Under the pieces are notes generated by a model, which made no database searches, was not told where the DNA came from, and saw nothing but the letters and a program-made list of their open reading frames with translations. From Tubulanus polymorphus (taxonomy: Eukaryota > Nemertea > Palaeonemertea > Tubulaniformes > Tubulanidae), in the NCBI RefSeq assembly GCF_964204645.1, contig NC_134028.1, positions 12,257,001 to 12,321,000 on the forward strand: 64,000 nt of DNA, in the 5' to 3' direction. Each line of letters opens with the position of its first letter. Position 1 is the first letter of the stretch. The translations under genes and the position numbers were made by a program. Positions 33,164 through 43,850 of the stretch are shown here, one piece after another.

Positions 33164-34935
33164 CGTGGCTTCCGGTCAGGACTAACCAAACGGACTAGAT
33201 CATCGGAACAGACCTCCGGACGGGACGATCCGGTCGAGTCAGCTGGAGTGTGATTACGACGTTGGAGCGTGAGAGCCGGTCTCACTCCCGGACGGTCGAC
33301 CACTCAAGGTTGAAGACGTTACCTTCGGAGGCGGTATCCCGGGTTCCCGGCACACGAAGCCGGTCCCGCTCGTTTGACCAGCCCTCGCGGAGTCAGTCTC
33401 GGTCCCCGAAAACGGAAGGGGGTTTCCGGACGGTGGATAGAGACGGTGGTAGTCTCGGGCCCCTGACGTTCCCAACCAGTTTCGGTCCCCGGACCGGTCA
33501 TACCGCCCGTCAGATTATCGGAATTTGGAATCGGACCTTCTGATGCTGGGTTTCGCTCGCGGGATTTTCAGGGCCGTTCCAGACCTCTGGACCGAAGCAA
33601 GACTGGTGAGGAGTTAAACGTTTTTTCCTTATCAGACCGGAGGCGAGCCGAGGAAAGCTCTGTTAGAAGGATACCGAGCCACTGGGAGAGGCCATCAGCA
33701 GCCCTAGGGGCTCCCCCGAGGTACAGAGATTCGGCAGCGGACTCATCCTACTCCCCACCGAGGGGATATACCTACTCGGCGACTAGCGTGAGGCGCTATC
33801 ATTGTGACCCCGATATCGAGAGGATTTATGCGGATTACGAACAGTATAATCACCTCCTAGCGAATCCCTATACTCGTCTCGGGAGTTTATTGCTCAACTG
33901 AGGGACGAGAAGTTAAGCCGGTTTGAAGAAGCGTTAGACGCTCGCTTGGCTGAGTGGGCTCCCCCATCCTCTTTGAAACGCCGCCGTCGTGTTTTATCTC
34001 CCGAATTGGTCTCAGAGGAGGGTAGCTGGTCCGATCATCCCGATGAGCAGCCTCACCCTCATGAACATGCTTCTCGTAGTTGTTCCCGCCCAGGGGCTAC
34101 ATCAACGGTTTCTGGGGGGAGGATGAATTGGTGGCAAGCGATTCGATGAAGGAGTTCGACTCAGACTCGTCATCGGCATCCCATCCCAACCCGAAGCGTC
34201 GTTCAGTTGAGGAACCGAGATTCCTTCCGCCGCCCCCAACCGCCGCCGTACGGGATCCCCCTCAGGCATCCTCACAGCCCCGCCACAGGCTCGAGGGGTA
34301 GCACAGGAGGTGTTAGAATTGCCTGTGGATCTTCCGGAAGAAGAAGCCCAGACTCCTCAGGACATCCAGTTCAGGACCATGATTCAGGATGTATTTAGCC
34401 GCCAAGGGTGCACCAAGGAACGGGTGCGTAAAGCGACGGGTTATCGGAATCTTACCGTTTTTCGAACCCGATCAGTCTGAGGTGTCTCAGGTTCTAAGAG
34501 AGAGCGGCTGCCTGACGGAGGAGTGGCGTCAGTTGGACACCAGCCTCTGGGGTCAAGCTCGTCCAGTTGTCTTTGTGTTTCCGCCCCTGGAAAACGGGCT
34601 CAAACCAACTCAAACCGTTTAACGTAACAGAACCAACGATAACTGGTTATATGGCCAGGAACTACGCCGTTCCCGATGGGATTGACCGATCTCACAGTGT
34701 TCTGGATAATGATTGTTCGGAGGTTCATATTTCGGCTGCCACTGCATCCAAGGATTTATCATTACCCAGATCGTACGCACAGACTTGCACAAATCTGGCG
34801 TCGTCTGCGGCTCAGGTCCTCAGCTTCCAGGATTTAGCGATACGTTCCTTGGGAGGCACGGGAACGCTTAGCAGGTATAAAAGATTCTGCAGTGGCCAGT
34901 GTGTCAGAAAGTCTTTTGGCCGCAGAACGGATTAG
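33164..34935 (+). pseudogene. DIRS gag-like region, element 2
   Basis: Arg/Ser-rich frames at 33250-33543 and 33946-34301, then the block shared with element 1 at 34460-34780 (L-R-E-S, W-R-Q-L-D-T-S-L-W-G-Q, T-E-P-T-I-T-G-Y-M-A). The reading frame changes near 34600 where one open frame ends and the next takes over, so at least one frameshift is present. Confidence 0.7.
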
Positions 34936-35362
34936 ACTATTTCTTCTGAATTCATCGGAAGGATCGCGGAGTCTGCCGTCAGAGGTGTCGAATGTGCTCT
35001 TACGGGCACCTCTCGGGGCTTCTACCCCCTCGCAAGAGGAGAAGATCTTGGGGTTCCGCTCCGTCGCAGCCTTGGTTTCAGATATCACAGTCCTCCGGTA
35101 GCTGGACTGGGTTGCCACCGACTACACCCCAGACGAGTTGGGCTCCCCGCCAGGCTGGTTGGCAGGGACGGGGGAGTTTTCAAAGGGGTGGCAGGAAACG
35201 CCCCAGGGTCAGAGGCGCTAAAAGACAATGAACCTCTGCGACCAGTGATGGCTGCTTGAGGGACTTGGCCACCCACTGGTTCGCTCGTTTTGGAAACTGC
35301 TGGGTCGCGCGCAAGATCTGGCAGGGTTTCCGCCTGCAGTTTCTACGAAGTCCCCCTCAGCA

Positions 35363-35992
35363 GTGGACCACCCGAACATGCGTCCAAAGCAGGGTCAGGC
35401 ATCTCATATCGACCCAGCGTTGGACGAATTACTAGAGAAGGGAGCGATTACGGGTGAAGTGACGAGACAAAGTGTACCAGTTCTGCGCTCTCCCGTTCGG
35501 ACTCAGTTCGGCTTCATGTCTCTTTACGAAGCTCGTCAAACCAGTACAGCGGGCATTGGCAAGAGAGGGTGTGAGGATCTTCGTGTATCTCGACGATTGG
35601 CTCATTGCCGGGGATTCAGGGGATTCGGGGATTTACATACCTGTTCACAGATGCCAGTTCATAAGGTTGGGGAGCTCATGTGGAAGGGCCCGGAGAGGAC
35701 TTCATATAAATATACTCGAGATGCTGGCGGTGCAGAAAGCCCTCAGGTTCTTCGCAGTCGACTCGTAGGTCGTCATGTCTTGTTGGCGACGGACAACGCT
35801 ACAGTACTTGCCTACCTGAAGAATCAGGGGGGCGCGAGGTCGTGGAATCTGTCTCAGTTGGCCAAGGAGAATCTTCTATGGTGTCAGTCGAGGGCAATTC
35901 AGTTGTCAGTGTCGCACCTGGCAGGGAAGCTGAATGTGCTCGCGGACGTATTGTCACGGCAGGGAGAGCGATTCCGGCCGAATGGTCTCTGA
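35363..35992 (+). pseudogene. DIRS RT-RNase H, element 2, with internal deletions
   Basis: Starts with the N-M-R-P-K-Q-G-Q block and D-E-L-L-E-K-G-A-I, then jumps to Y-Q-F-C-A-L-P-F-G-L-S-S-A. The segment that should hold the first catalytic Asp (D-L-K-D-A-Y-F in element 1) is missing. Y-L-D-D-W-L-I-A-G is intact at about 35585, but a second jump follows it directly into RNase H, removing the rest of the RT. RNase H keeps L-E-M-L-A-V-Q-K-A-L, A-T-D-N and A-D-V-L-S-R. The two parts are in different frames. It cannot encode an active RT. Confidence 0.85.
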
Positions 35993-36410
35993 ATCAGGAA
36001 GTGGCAGATCGGGTCCGAGCGTTGATCGGTTTACCGCTCGTAGATCTTTTCGCGACAAGATTCAACCGGAAGTGTCCAGAGTTTGTATCTCCATTCCCCG
36101 ATCAGCTTGCTTGGGGAGAGGACGCGCTCTCGTTTGCATGGGACGGGTTAGCGGCGTATGCCTTCCCTCCAACTCCCTTGATCAACAAAGTATTGGATCA
36201 GGTAGTCAGCAGACAATTGCGCATTGGTCCTCGTGGCACCTTGTTGGCCATCCCAGACGTGGTTTCCACGGCTGTTAGGTCTCCTGTGCGATCATCCGAG
36301 GGCTCTGCCAAATTTCCCCTCGTTCCTCACGCAGAGGGGGTTCGGGAGGCACCCGAGTCAGGAGTGGTTACAGCTTCACGCGTGGCCATTATCCAGCGAT
36401 CCCTGCAGGT
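35985..36410 (+). pseudogene. DIRS region linking RNase H and recombinase, element 2
   Basis: Frames here include L-V-D-L-F-A-T-R-F-N, F-P-D-Q-L-A-W and A-P-C-W-P-S-Q-T-W-F blocks, matching element 1 at 27700-28200. This block follows RNase H in DIRS and related polyproteins. Confidence 0.7.
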
Positions 36411-37453
36411 TTGGCGGTTTTTCAGAGCAAGCTGCCGGTCTCATTGCCGAGTAGTAAACGGAAGATCGATCCTAGCTTTCCCACTGTAACGGAAGTCGCG
36501 GAATTTGTCCTGTTTTTGTTCAACCACTTACGTTTGGTGGTGGTGACGATAAAAGGATATCGGTCAGCGATTGCGCATACTTTAAGATCAGCTGGTATTT
36601 CTGATTTCACGGTAGATTTAAGAATATCGAAACTTATTTCCTGGTTGGGGGTAGCTAGGCCGCGGGTGCCTCGCGACTCCCCGCCGTGGGATTTGTCGAG
36701 AGTTGAGATATTTGATGGGGAACCGTTTGAGCCTCTGGCTGAGGCGTCTTGGTCAGATTTGACTAAGAAGACTTCATTTTTGCTGTTACTAGCGATGGCG
36801 GCTAGGAGGTCTGAATTGCACGCCTTGACTGTGAAGCCGGGTCATATTATTTTCAGTCCAGGTTTTAGGTCGGTTCAGTTACGCCCATTTCTGTCGTTTC
36901 TGGCTAAGAATCAGAAGCCGGGAGCTGCAGGGCGGATATGGAATATCGAGGGTATTACTCATCGGGTATCTCGAGATTTACCTCACAGGACTCTTAGTCC
37001 TGTGAGGGCTCCTCGGTTTTATATAGATCGGGCTGAGTCCAGGAGAAGAGGGAGGTCTCGCCTTTTTATTCCGATTGCGGAGAGGTCTAAGGGGGAGACT
37101 CAAAGGATTCTATTGCGAGGTGGATTTCGTGTCTCATCAAGGAGGCTTTAGCTGTTGATGGCCAGGTGGCTACACGGGTGTCGTCGCATCAAGTGAGGGC
37201 GATGGCTACGTCATGGGCAGCTTTTGTGGGGGCTTTGTTGGAGATCTGTCAAGGGGCTTTTTGGACTTCAAATTTGACCTTTGCGTCTTTTTACCTCAGG
37301 AATTTATCAGGCCAGTTACGGTCTCTGGCGACTTTGGGCCCGGTGGTAGCAGCACAAGCACTAAGGAATGACTGGATTCCCTTCCGGAAGAATCGGACTA
37401 TGGAGTACGTGGATCCGTTTACTCCAGACGCCGGGGACATTAGCGATTCCTAG
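36411..37453 (+). pseudogene. DIRS tyrosine recombinase, element 2 (one frameshift)
   Basis: The first frame (to about 37110) contains V-V-T-I-K-G-Y-R-S-A-I and the first active-site arginine block A-M-A-A-R-R-S-E-L-H-A-L at about 36800. Near 37105-37120 the frame shifts by one base; it then continues with A-R-W-I-S-C-L-I-K-E-A-L. H-Q-V-R-A-M-A-T-S-W-A-A-F supplies the H-x-x-R pair at about 37187, and F-A-S-F-Y-L supplies the nucleophile at about 37285. All four canonical residues are present. The frame ends at TAG 37451-37453. This protein type inserts circular cDNA without an integrase. Confidence 0.88.
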
Positions 37454-38001
37454 TGGCCTTATGTCCAGTTGACTCTTAGCGGATTGGACATTTGGGTTAT
37501 TTAGTTTCGGAGGAAAGGAGTCAGGTTACAGTTGGATGAAACTTTTAGTTGCCATTTTTTGCTTGTTTTATTCGATCCGGATTGTCTATTAGAGTGGACC
37601 GGATTTGATTCCTTTTGAGGTATTAGGGGTTTTTTTGATAAAGTTGACTAGTTTCTTGTATGAGTCCTTGATCCTATGTGTGGCTGTTCGGACTGGCTTT
37701 TTTCCTCTGGAGTGTATAATATATGTATGTAAATATGTTGCGTTTTCCGAGGACGTCGGCCAGGGGAAAACTTTTTTCTTTTCAATTTAAAGTTTTTTCC
37801 AGGTATTTGTTATGTCCGTGGAATGCTGGGTATAGCGGGAGCCTAATGTTTTTTCGTTCTCACCTGGTTGTTCTGTTTCCTCTGATATAGCGAGGATGAA
37901 ATACGCATGGTGTTTTTTAATTTAATTTAATTTAATTTTGTACAATTTTTAACTCAGTACAAAAAATCGTCGCCCTCCGCCTAGTGCTTTGGTATTCTAG
38001 G
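37454..38001 (+). other. DIRS element 2 3' non-coding region
   Basis: No coding motif in the 61-codon frame at 37605-37790. (TTTAA)n occurs at about 37917-37936. Confidence 0.5.
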
Positions 38002-38090
38002 CACATGTCAGGCAGGGAAGTATACGAAAGTAATATTCAAATTTTTATATTTAAAATTTATGTTAATGAGGATACTTACCTGCCTGACAT
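38002..38090 (+). repeat. Internal complementary region of DIRS element 2
   Basis: 38002-38036 is the exact reverse complement of the left end 32314-32348. 38068-38090 is the reverse complement of 38248-38270 with two mismatches, and similarity continues in the AT-rich stretch to about 38305. The two halves lie end to end, as if copied from a circle junction. In the DIRS replication model this region templates completion of the ends. Confidence 0.92.
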
Positions 38091-38147
38091 CGGAGTCCCT
38101 CCCTGTCTACCCCGCCTCCGATTTTTTGTGAAGTGCGTGGGTGTGAG

Positions 38148-38305
38148 CAGGAAATTGAATGGGACAGTCTATTGAGAGGGTGGATAGGTGCTGGTAAAGT
38201 TAAAAATTGGGTGACGGATGGTTTTCCATAATTGTAGGAAAAGGCACATGTCAAGCAGGTTAGTATCCTCAGTAATATAGATTTTAAATAATATAAAAAT
38301 TTGAA
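38148..38305 (-). repeat. Right inverted terminal repeat of DIRS element 2
   Basis: 38148-38270 complements 32322-32445. The extra AT-rich extension to about 38305 has its complement in the internal region (38037-38067) and so belongs to the element, not the flank. Confidence 0.88.
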
Positions 38306-39105
38306 CTTTATCTTTCTTAAAAAATTATTTTGTAGACAAATAAGAACAAAGATAAACAGGGTATAGGTAGGTGCAGCAGGGAAACTTTTTTATATTTTCA
38401 AAAAAATATTTTTTATAATATGAAAAAATATTCAAATAAAATTCATATGATGTCACATATCAGAGAGCACATATTGAGTCTTGGAAACCAAACCTCTTCC
38501 AATTTATGGCCGCGGAAGCTAAAACACCGGGGCGTAGTATTAGATCGTTTTAAATCCTGGAATTTACCACTTCAATATTCAAACCTTGACCTATATCTAT
38601 AGTTTGCTGCTTAGTATTTTCCGGTCACCAGAAGTTACAATTAATTACGAAGTCTATCAAACAGAAAACACAGCACTCATCTTCTGCTACGACGATTATT
38701 CACCCTGTTGTTATCATACCAAAGTGCACGCACCAAGCCGCGTTACAGAATCACCATGTACTAGTCTGTATGAGCGTGTGTTTGTGTGTGCAACAGTCTA
38801 ATGTTTAGCACTCCCGCACACGTGGAGGCCTTGTGTAGTGAACGTTCGCTTCACTTCAATCTCAATCAACACAATCACCGGGTACTAAGATGAAACAATA
38901 CCTATATGTGGCGACATGTGAAATAATTACATTCTCACCAGCAATGAGCATTTAAAATTCGCACCTAGTCCAATGAAACGTTCGCCATTAATGGCTTTCC
39001 CATAATTATTTGAGTAGCGCCGGAATTCCCCATATATCCCAAAAACAGCCAATCACATTCGCTTGTAGAGACGACGCCCCCCAAATCGAGGTCATTGCAA
39101 TTGTA
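38306..39105 (+). repeat. Family A repeat, right part of split copy A6
   Basis: Resumes with TTATCTTTCTTAAAAAATTA and follows the family order to the CCAAT stretch (AACAGCCAATCACATTCGCT at about 39046) and CGAGGTCATTGCAATT, where it is cut by the next element. The exon-like frame is missing. Confidence 0.85.
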
Positions 39106-39123
39106 ACAATTTTATGGGTAGGT

Positions 39124-39819
39124 AGGTGTTCTCGCTGAGGGGTTTTCGCACGGCGGCCCATCATGCTACAGCACTTTCCCACCACGCAAATAAAAGATAC
39201 GCCATGCTTAAAAAAATTCTGACATGCTTAGAAAAATGATCGGGAGTTTATTTACTTGCTCATTTTATAACAGGTGCATCAATTATTGTATAGTTTCGGT
39301 GGTAGGGCCTATATATATCCAGGTATTTCCCCGTGCGTTAAAAATAAAAGAAATCAATGCCAATAAAGGTCACACCACTGCACTCAGCGCGCGCTGAATA
39401 CATGGACCAGTGCATCTGTTTTTCTAAGTCTCCTATCGAGACGAAAAATTTCATCATCATAACTTATCAAAGTCACCAAATATTTTGCAAATCGAAATTA
39501 ATAAATGCTTCCTCTAGGCTGTTAATGATAAAATTAAATTATATTAAAAGACATGAGAACATGGAACTATTTAATGCGCGTAAGCCTACCAATATACCGC
39601 AGAAAAGTGCCTAGAACAAACTACTGACGATCGCTGCTACATGAAAATAACCGCATTTCAACTAGTTAATTATGGCCCCCAAATGCTGGGAAAACGTATC
39701 TAAGCACCTTTAGATATAAAATTTTTCCCCGTTTTTCCCTGGACCCCCGTTCCAGCTATGGGCTCGCACCTTCGGCACTCATGCCGCCATGCTTTAATTT
39801 CAAACCAGCGAGAACACTG
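39124..39819. mobile_element. hAT-like TIR element, about 700 bp
   Basis: GTGTTCTCGCTG at 39126-39137 has an exact inverted partner CAGCGAGAACAC at 39806-39817, and the outer right end reads CACTG, giving a CAGTG-type terminus as in some hAT elements. Non-coding. The part at 39497-39612 also occurs at 26707-26821. Target duplication is unclear. Confidence 0.65.
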
Positions 39820-40721
39820 GTAGTGAATATCATTTTCTTTTAAATTTTCTCTTTATTACTTTTTTTCTGGGTGTTCAGCAAAACATCAAATAAGTATGTC
39901 CAGAGAGTCCAAAAGCATGTACAGTACACTGTCAGTACCATCATATTGTTGTTGGTTGCAATCACGATATGATTGATACGATATCATTTGGTAAAAGAAA
40001 TTGAAATAATGATATAAAATTCAAACTTTACTAAATTAATCGTTATTTTGGGAACAAGCTCGATTCCTCTTTCTCTTTGTTGCCAGTTTGTATTATTATG
40101 TTCTTCATTCTTATAATATCCTCTAAATCCATAAAAACATAGCCTAAAATCATTGAGACTAAACTCCTGTCAAACGTCTGTCGACAGCCACTATTGTACA
40201 TCGAGCCACCATTGTACATCACACTAATTACAGCCGATAACAGATGCGGCAAAAAGGGAGGTCGTTTTTACAAATATTTTCTATTTCAATTTGTTTTTTT
40301 TTTCATTACGACCAAATAAATAAAGCAGAATCTTGAACTGATACCTAAATAAATTATCTTAAATCGGGTAATTGCAAAAATATTCCACACTGCAAGCATC
40401 GATATTGATATTTTTACAGCAGTGTGTGCTGTTGTATAGTAAGGCGCGTGAGACGAGCAGTGTATAGGTTGTTGCTTCGGTGACAGCCAGCTCATCAATA
40501 TATTGTACTGTACTGCACTGCATGCTTGTGGGAAGCGCAGCTACGTGTATACGTCAGTTCACACTAGCGGTGTGTAAAAACAAAACGCTTAGCGCGTCAA
40601 CGAGTGGAAATTTCTACGATGTTTTTTAATCGACGAAGTCACATATAATGATAACCTCGACATGAACATAAAAAGTTTTGTCGGCCCCTTTGTGATCGGG
40701 TCAGTCAGGGGACCAGAAACA
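39820..40721. other. No gene seen
   Basis: AT-rich. A short direct repeat (CCA.TATTGTACATC words near 40190-40220) is the only structure noticed. Confidence 0.35.
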
Positions 40722-41382
40722 TACCATATTTTCCTGTGTATAAGTCGAGTTTTTGAGACCAAAAATCATGTCCAAAAAACGTATGTCGACTTATACACCG
40801 GCTACACTTTCGATATCGTTTTAAACTGACGATGTTTAGAGTTCAAGGTCGCCATGATGAAATGGAATATTAATTTATGTTAGGCTACACTCATACACCA
40901 ATTAGAATTTAGGATGTTGATAAAAATAGTTTCTTATAATTTGGAAATATTTCAAAATTAACTAATGTTAAAAATCAAAAGAGAAAGAAAACCGCGTATA
41001 TTCATTGTACAGTGTTTATATAAGCCGCGATGCTGTGGCAGCGTGCCAATAATCAATACACAGTCAGTCTAATAATAGACTACAGGCCCGCGGCATTTAA
41101 CGTATACACTATACATTCAACACGTGGATACAAACAAAGAGCACTAATCCGGTAATTTAATATTAGAAACAACAGATCCCAATGATTTAATAATGCAGTT
41201 AGTGGTAAAGACTCTCAACTGCTATGAGAATGACATCGGCACTGTTTTCAATGTGACATATGTAAACACATGAAAAAGCAACTTGACTTATACACCGACT
41301 ATTGCCCTAGCACAACTTTTTAAACTGAAAATTTGACCTCGACTTATACACCGGGTCGACTTGTACACCGGAAAATACGGTA
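40722..41382. mobile_element. TIR element with TACC(A/G)TATTTTCC ends, 661 bp
   Basis: The first 27 bases are the reverse complement of the last 27 with about four mismatches (TACCATATTTTCCTGTGTAT on the left). Both ends carry extra subterminal copies of a GTATAAGTCGA or TATACACCGG word. The TIR design resembles that of 55141-56567. Non-coding. Confidence 0.8.
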
Positions 41383-41704
41383 GACTTTTTTATTTTATGC
41401 CCGACTGGCAGTCAGTGAATGGTATCATAAAATGATGTCAGATAAAATTACGTGCAAATAGTGGGATTCCAAGCGCATCGATTGGTCCGGTACCTTGTCC
41501 TTCATAGCATACACCTTTGATGTAAATATGATGTCTCTAATTCAAACCCTGCATGATGTACAGTTTTCTCCTGAACAAAATTCACCCATCCAACAAAAAG
41601 GACAACAATGCCCCTTGGGGCCTGTCATCCAAGGGGTGTAAGGTGTATGCCAAAACTATGTTCATGAAATCTTATGTAAGATTTATATTGCTTTGAATCC
41701 CTAC
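41383..41704. other. Unassigned; intron side of the exon that follows
   Basis: No other feature seen. Confidence 0.3.
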
Positions 41705-41838
41705 CTTTCACAGTATTAAGCACTTTCTTAGGTCTTGACTTCAAAGTAGTGTTGGCTCCATTCACATAAAGTGTAAATCCTTGTTCTTTTTTTTCCAGCT
41801 CCATCTGTTTGATGTCCTTGGACAATTTCTTCACAATA
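41705..41838 (-). CDS. Probable exon of a host gene (44 full codons)
   Basis: On the minus strand CTTGTCCGTATTTCAG ends at 41839 and the exon finishes at GTGAAAG|GTAGGG (41705/41704), both good splice sites. The 134-bp exon starts with the last base of a split codon and ends with the first base of another. The 44 codons between read as a Lys/Glu-rich helix followed by G-F-T-L-Y-V-N-G-A-N. From memory this is like the N-terminal region of katanin-interacting protein (KATNIP), but I cannot check that and give no symbol. Codon content and splice sites make it the best host coding candidate in the window. Confidence 0.55.
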
Positions 41839-42010
41839 CTGAAATACGGACAAGAGGCCCATGAGCCTTGAAGCATTGGTAGATTATACTTTGGTGAGGT
41901 ATTGCACTGGTAATAAACAAAGTTGTTGCATGTGGTTTTCAATAAAGCAACTGTTCGCGCTCGTTTGTGGCTGAAGTTGGAATAAACGTTTTCACGACAC
42001 CATCGAATAA

Positions 42011-42157
42011 CTCAGAAACAATCCGGATATAAAAATGTGTTCGTTTGATAAGGGAAATGGTATTGTGATTTTAGATTCCTCCGAATACTTAGAGAAACTG
42101 GATGAGATCATTTTAGATGAGAACAAATTTGTCGAAATTAAGAACACTCGAAACTAG
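42011..42157 (+). pseudogene. Reverse transcriptase fragment, probably Penelope-like
   Basis: The frame reads N-P-D-I-K-M-C-S-F-D-K-G-N-G-I-V-I-L-D, then E-Y-L-E-K-L-D-E-I-I-L-D-E-N-K-F. This is the D-K-G-x-x-(V/I)-V-I-L-D block that precedes the RT core in Penelope-like and some other non-LTR reverse transcriptases. It is cut at 42155 by the start of a family B copy, whose CTAG supplies the stop. Confidence 0.6.
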
Positions 42158-43255
42158 GGGTCCAGGGACACCATGCCCACTTGGGAAGTGGTTTCAAATG
42201 CTCATCAATCTAACAATTTCAATATTAACCCCCTGGTGACCATAAACAAAAACAAATGACCTTGAAACTCACCACAATCGTAGAATATGTCAGCACCTAC
42301 GATTTTTCAATTGATTGTGACTACAAAATATGCCTCGTTACCAATTTAATATGGAAATACTAAGTTATTCTACTATTCAATGCCCCCTGGTGACCATATG
42401 CAAAACCCAATGACCTTGAAACTCACCACAATCATAGAACATGTCATGAACTACAACTTTGCAATTGATCATGGTAACAAGATATGCCTAGGTACCAAGA
42501 TAATGAGGAAATACTAAGTTATTATACTTTTCAGCGCCCCCTTGTGACCATATAGAATATCTAATGTCCTTAAAACTCACCACAATCATAGGGGATGTCA
42601 TGAGCTACAACTTTGCAATTGATTGTGTCAACAAAATATGCATATGTACGAATATAATATAGAAATACTAAGTTATTGTATTTTCAACGCCCCCTGGTGG
42701 GCATATACAAAAACCAATGACCCGGAAACTCACCAAAATCATGGAACACGTTATGGGTTACAACTTTCTAATTGATAGTGGCAACAAATTATGCTTACGT
42801 ACCAATATAATGTGGAAAAACTTTTCCCACCTACGAATGAGCACTGATGACACCAAGATGGCCGCCAATAGCGCCATAATTGGCTGATCAAAAATACCTG
42901 TCTCAAATATAAAACATCCCTTTCCAAAGAATACCCATCACAAATTGCGATGAGATATGGCAAACAGGTAGGAAGCTACAGGTCTCAGAATTCGGGCCAA
43001 AATTGACATTTTTGGGCACTAAAAAGGTCAGAGGACAGCCATCTTGAGTCCGATTGACCCAATTTTTCTAATGCTGATGGGCCCATGGGGGATTCAAGTA
43101 TATACGAAAGATCAAGGTAATTTATCGAAGCGTCTTCAAAATTTCCCTCAAAACGTTCAAAAATCTGTAGAAAGTTCTGATTTGGGGAAACAACAATGAC
43201 TGTCAGTCGGCCATCTTGATTCTGACAGGGCCAGTTTTGGGCTGGTGAAGTAGGA
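42157..43255 (+). repeat. Family B repeat, long copy with four 154-bp units
   Basis: Opens AGGGGTCCAGGGACACCATG. The anchor AAACTCACCA falls at about 42265, 42419, 42573 and 42726, giving a 153-154-bp period. After the array comes the conserved tail from about 42804 (CCACCTACGAATGAGCACTG) to the GGCCAGTTTTGGGCTG region. The 162-codon minus-strand frame over the tail has no protein motif and overlaps repeat sequence. Confidence 0.88.
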
Positions 43256-43330
43256 TCGGGGGAAGATGATAAGTTAATGCATCTTCTCAACTGGGAAAAT
43301 CGCAAAACGACTCTGAGACAGTTGTAAAGG

Positions 43331-43620
43331 TTGAAAGACATTCTGTGGAAATATAGAAAAATTTTCTCAGTTGACAATAAGGAAAATGGACGCACTTCTG
43401 TTATTCGACATGAAATTAATTTCACTGATAATGTGCAGCTTAAGGAGAGGTATCGACGAGTTCCTCCATCCATGATGAACGAAGTGAGGGATCACCTTAA
43501 CATGATGGCGTCAACAGGAGTCATCCGCCCATCCTTTAGTTCTTAGTCAGCCAGTGGGACTCGTTCGGAAAAAGGATGGTGGTCTTCAATTTTGGAGTCT
43601 ACGGGGTTGTAGCTGAAACC
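43331..43620 (+). pseudogene. Ty3/gypsy reverse transcriptase N-terminal remnant
   Basis: Reads I-L-W-K-Y-R-K-I-F-S, H-E-I-N, Y-R-R-V-P-P-S and G-V-I-R-P-S, the standard gypsy run-in to the RT domain. After a stop at 43544-43546 it continues in another frame as V-G-L-V-R-K-K-D-G-G-L-Q-F. The following RT core, including the catalytic aspartates, is deleted. Confidence 0.85.
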
Positions 43621-43654
43621 TTCAATATGTGAGGTTTTGCAGTCGGCGGTGGTT

Positions 43655-43850
43655 TATCTTGGTCACAGGATCTTCCAGAGAAGAGTTGAACCTGACCCAG
43701 CGAAGTTAAGCACTGTGAAGGATTGGCCTTAGGATCATGACCGAAGTACGGCAATTTCTAGGTTTCTCGGGATACTACAGGCGATTTATTAAAGACTATG
43801 CTAGGATAGCTGCTCCATTGATGATATTATTGACCGGTATCACAAATCTG
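43655..43850 (+). pseudogene. Ty3/gypsy RT C-terminal remnant
   Basis: Picks up after the deletion with Y-L-G-H-R-I, then V-E-P-D-P-A-K-L-S-T-V-K-D-W-P and E-V-R-Q-F-L-G-F-S-G-Y-Y-R-R-F-I-K, typical of the RT thumb and connection, with frame changes between them. Confidence 0.85.

Larger units (their letters stand above)
32314..38305 (+). mobile_element. DIRS-like retrotransposon, element 2, with both termini
   Basis: About 6.0 kb with left inverted terminal repeat, leader with probable intron, gag-like region, RT/RNase H remnant, tyrosine recombinase, internal complementary region and right inverted terminal repeat, which is the standard DIRS1 layout. It interrupts a family A repeat, and no obvious target duplication is seen, as expected for recombinase-based insertion. 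Coding regions have deletions and frameshifts, so it is not autonomous. Confidence 0.92.

Noticed and set aside
42985-43473. 162-codon minus-strand open frame
   Set aside because: It lies over the family B tail and runs antisense through the gypsy RT remnant; no motif.
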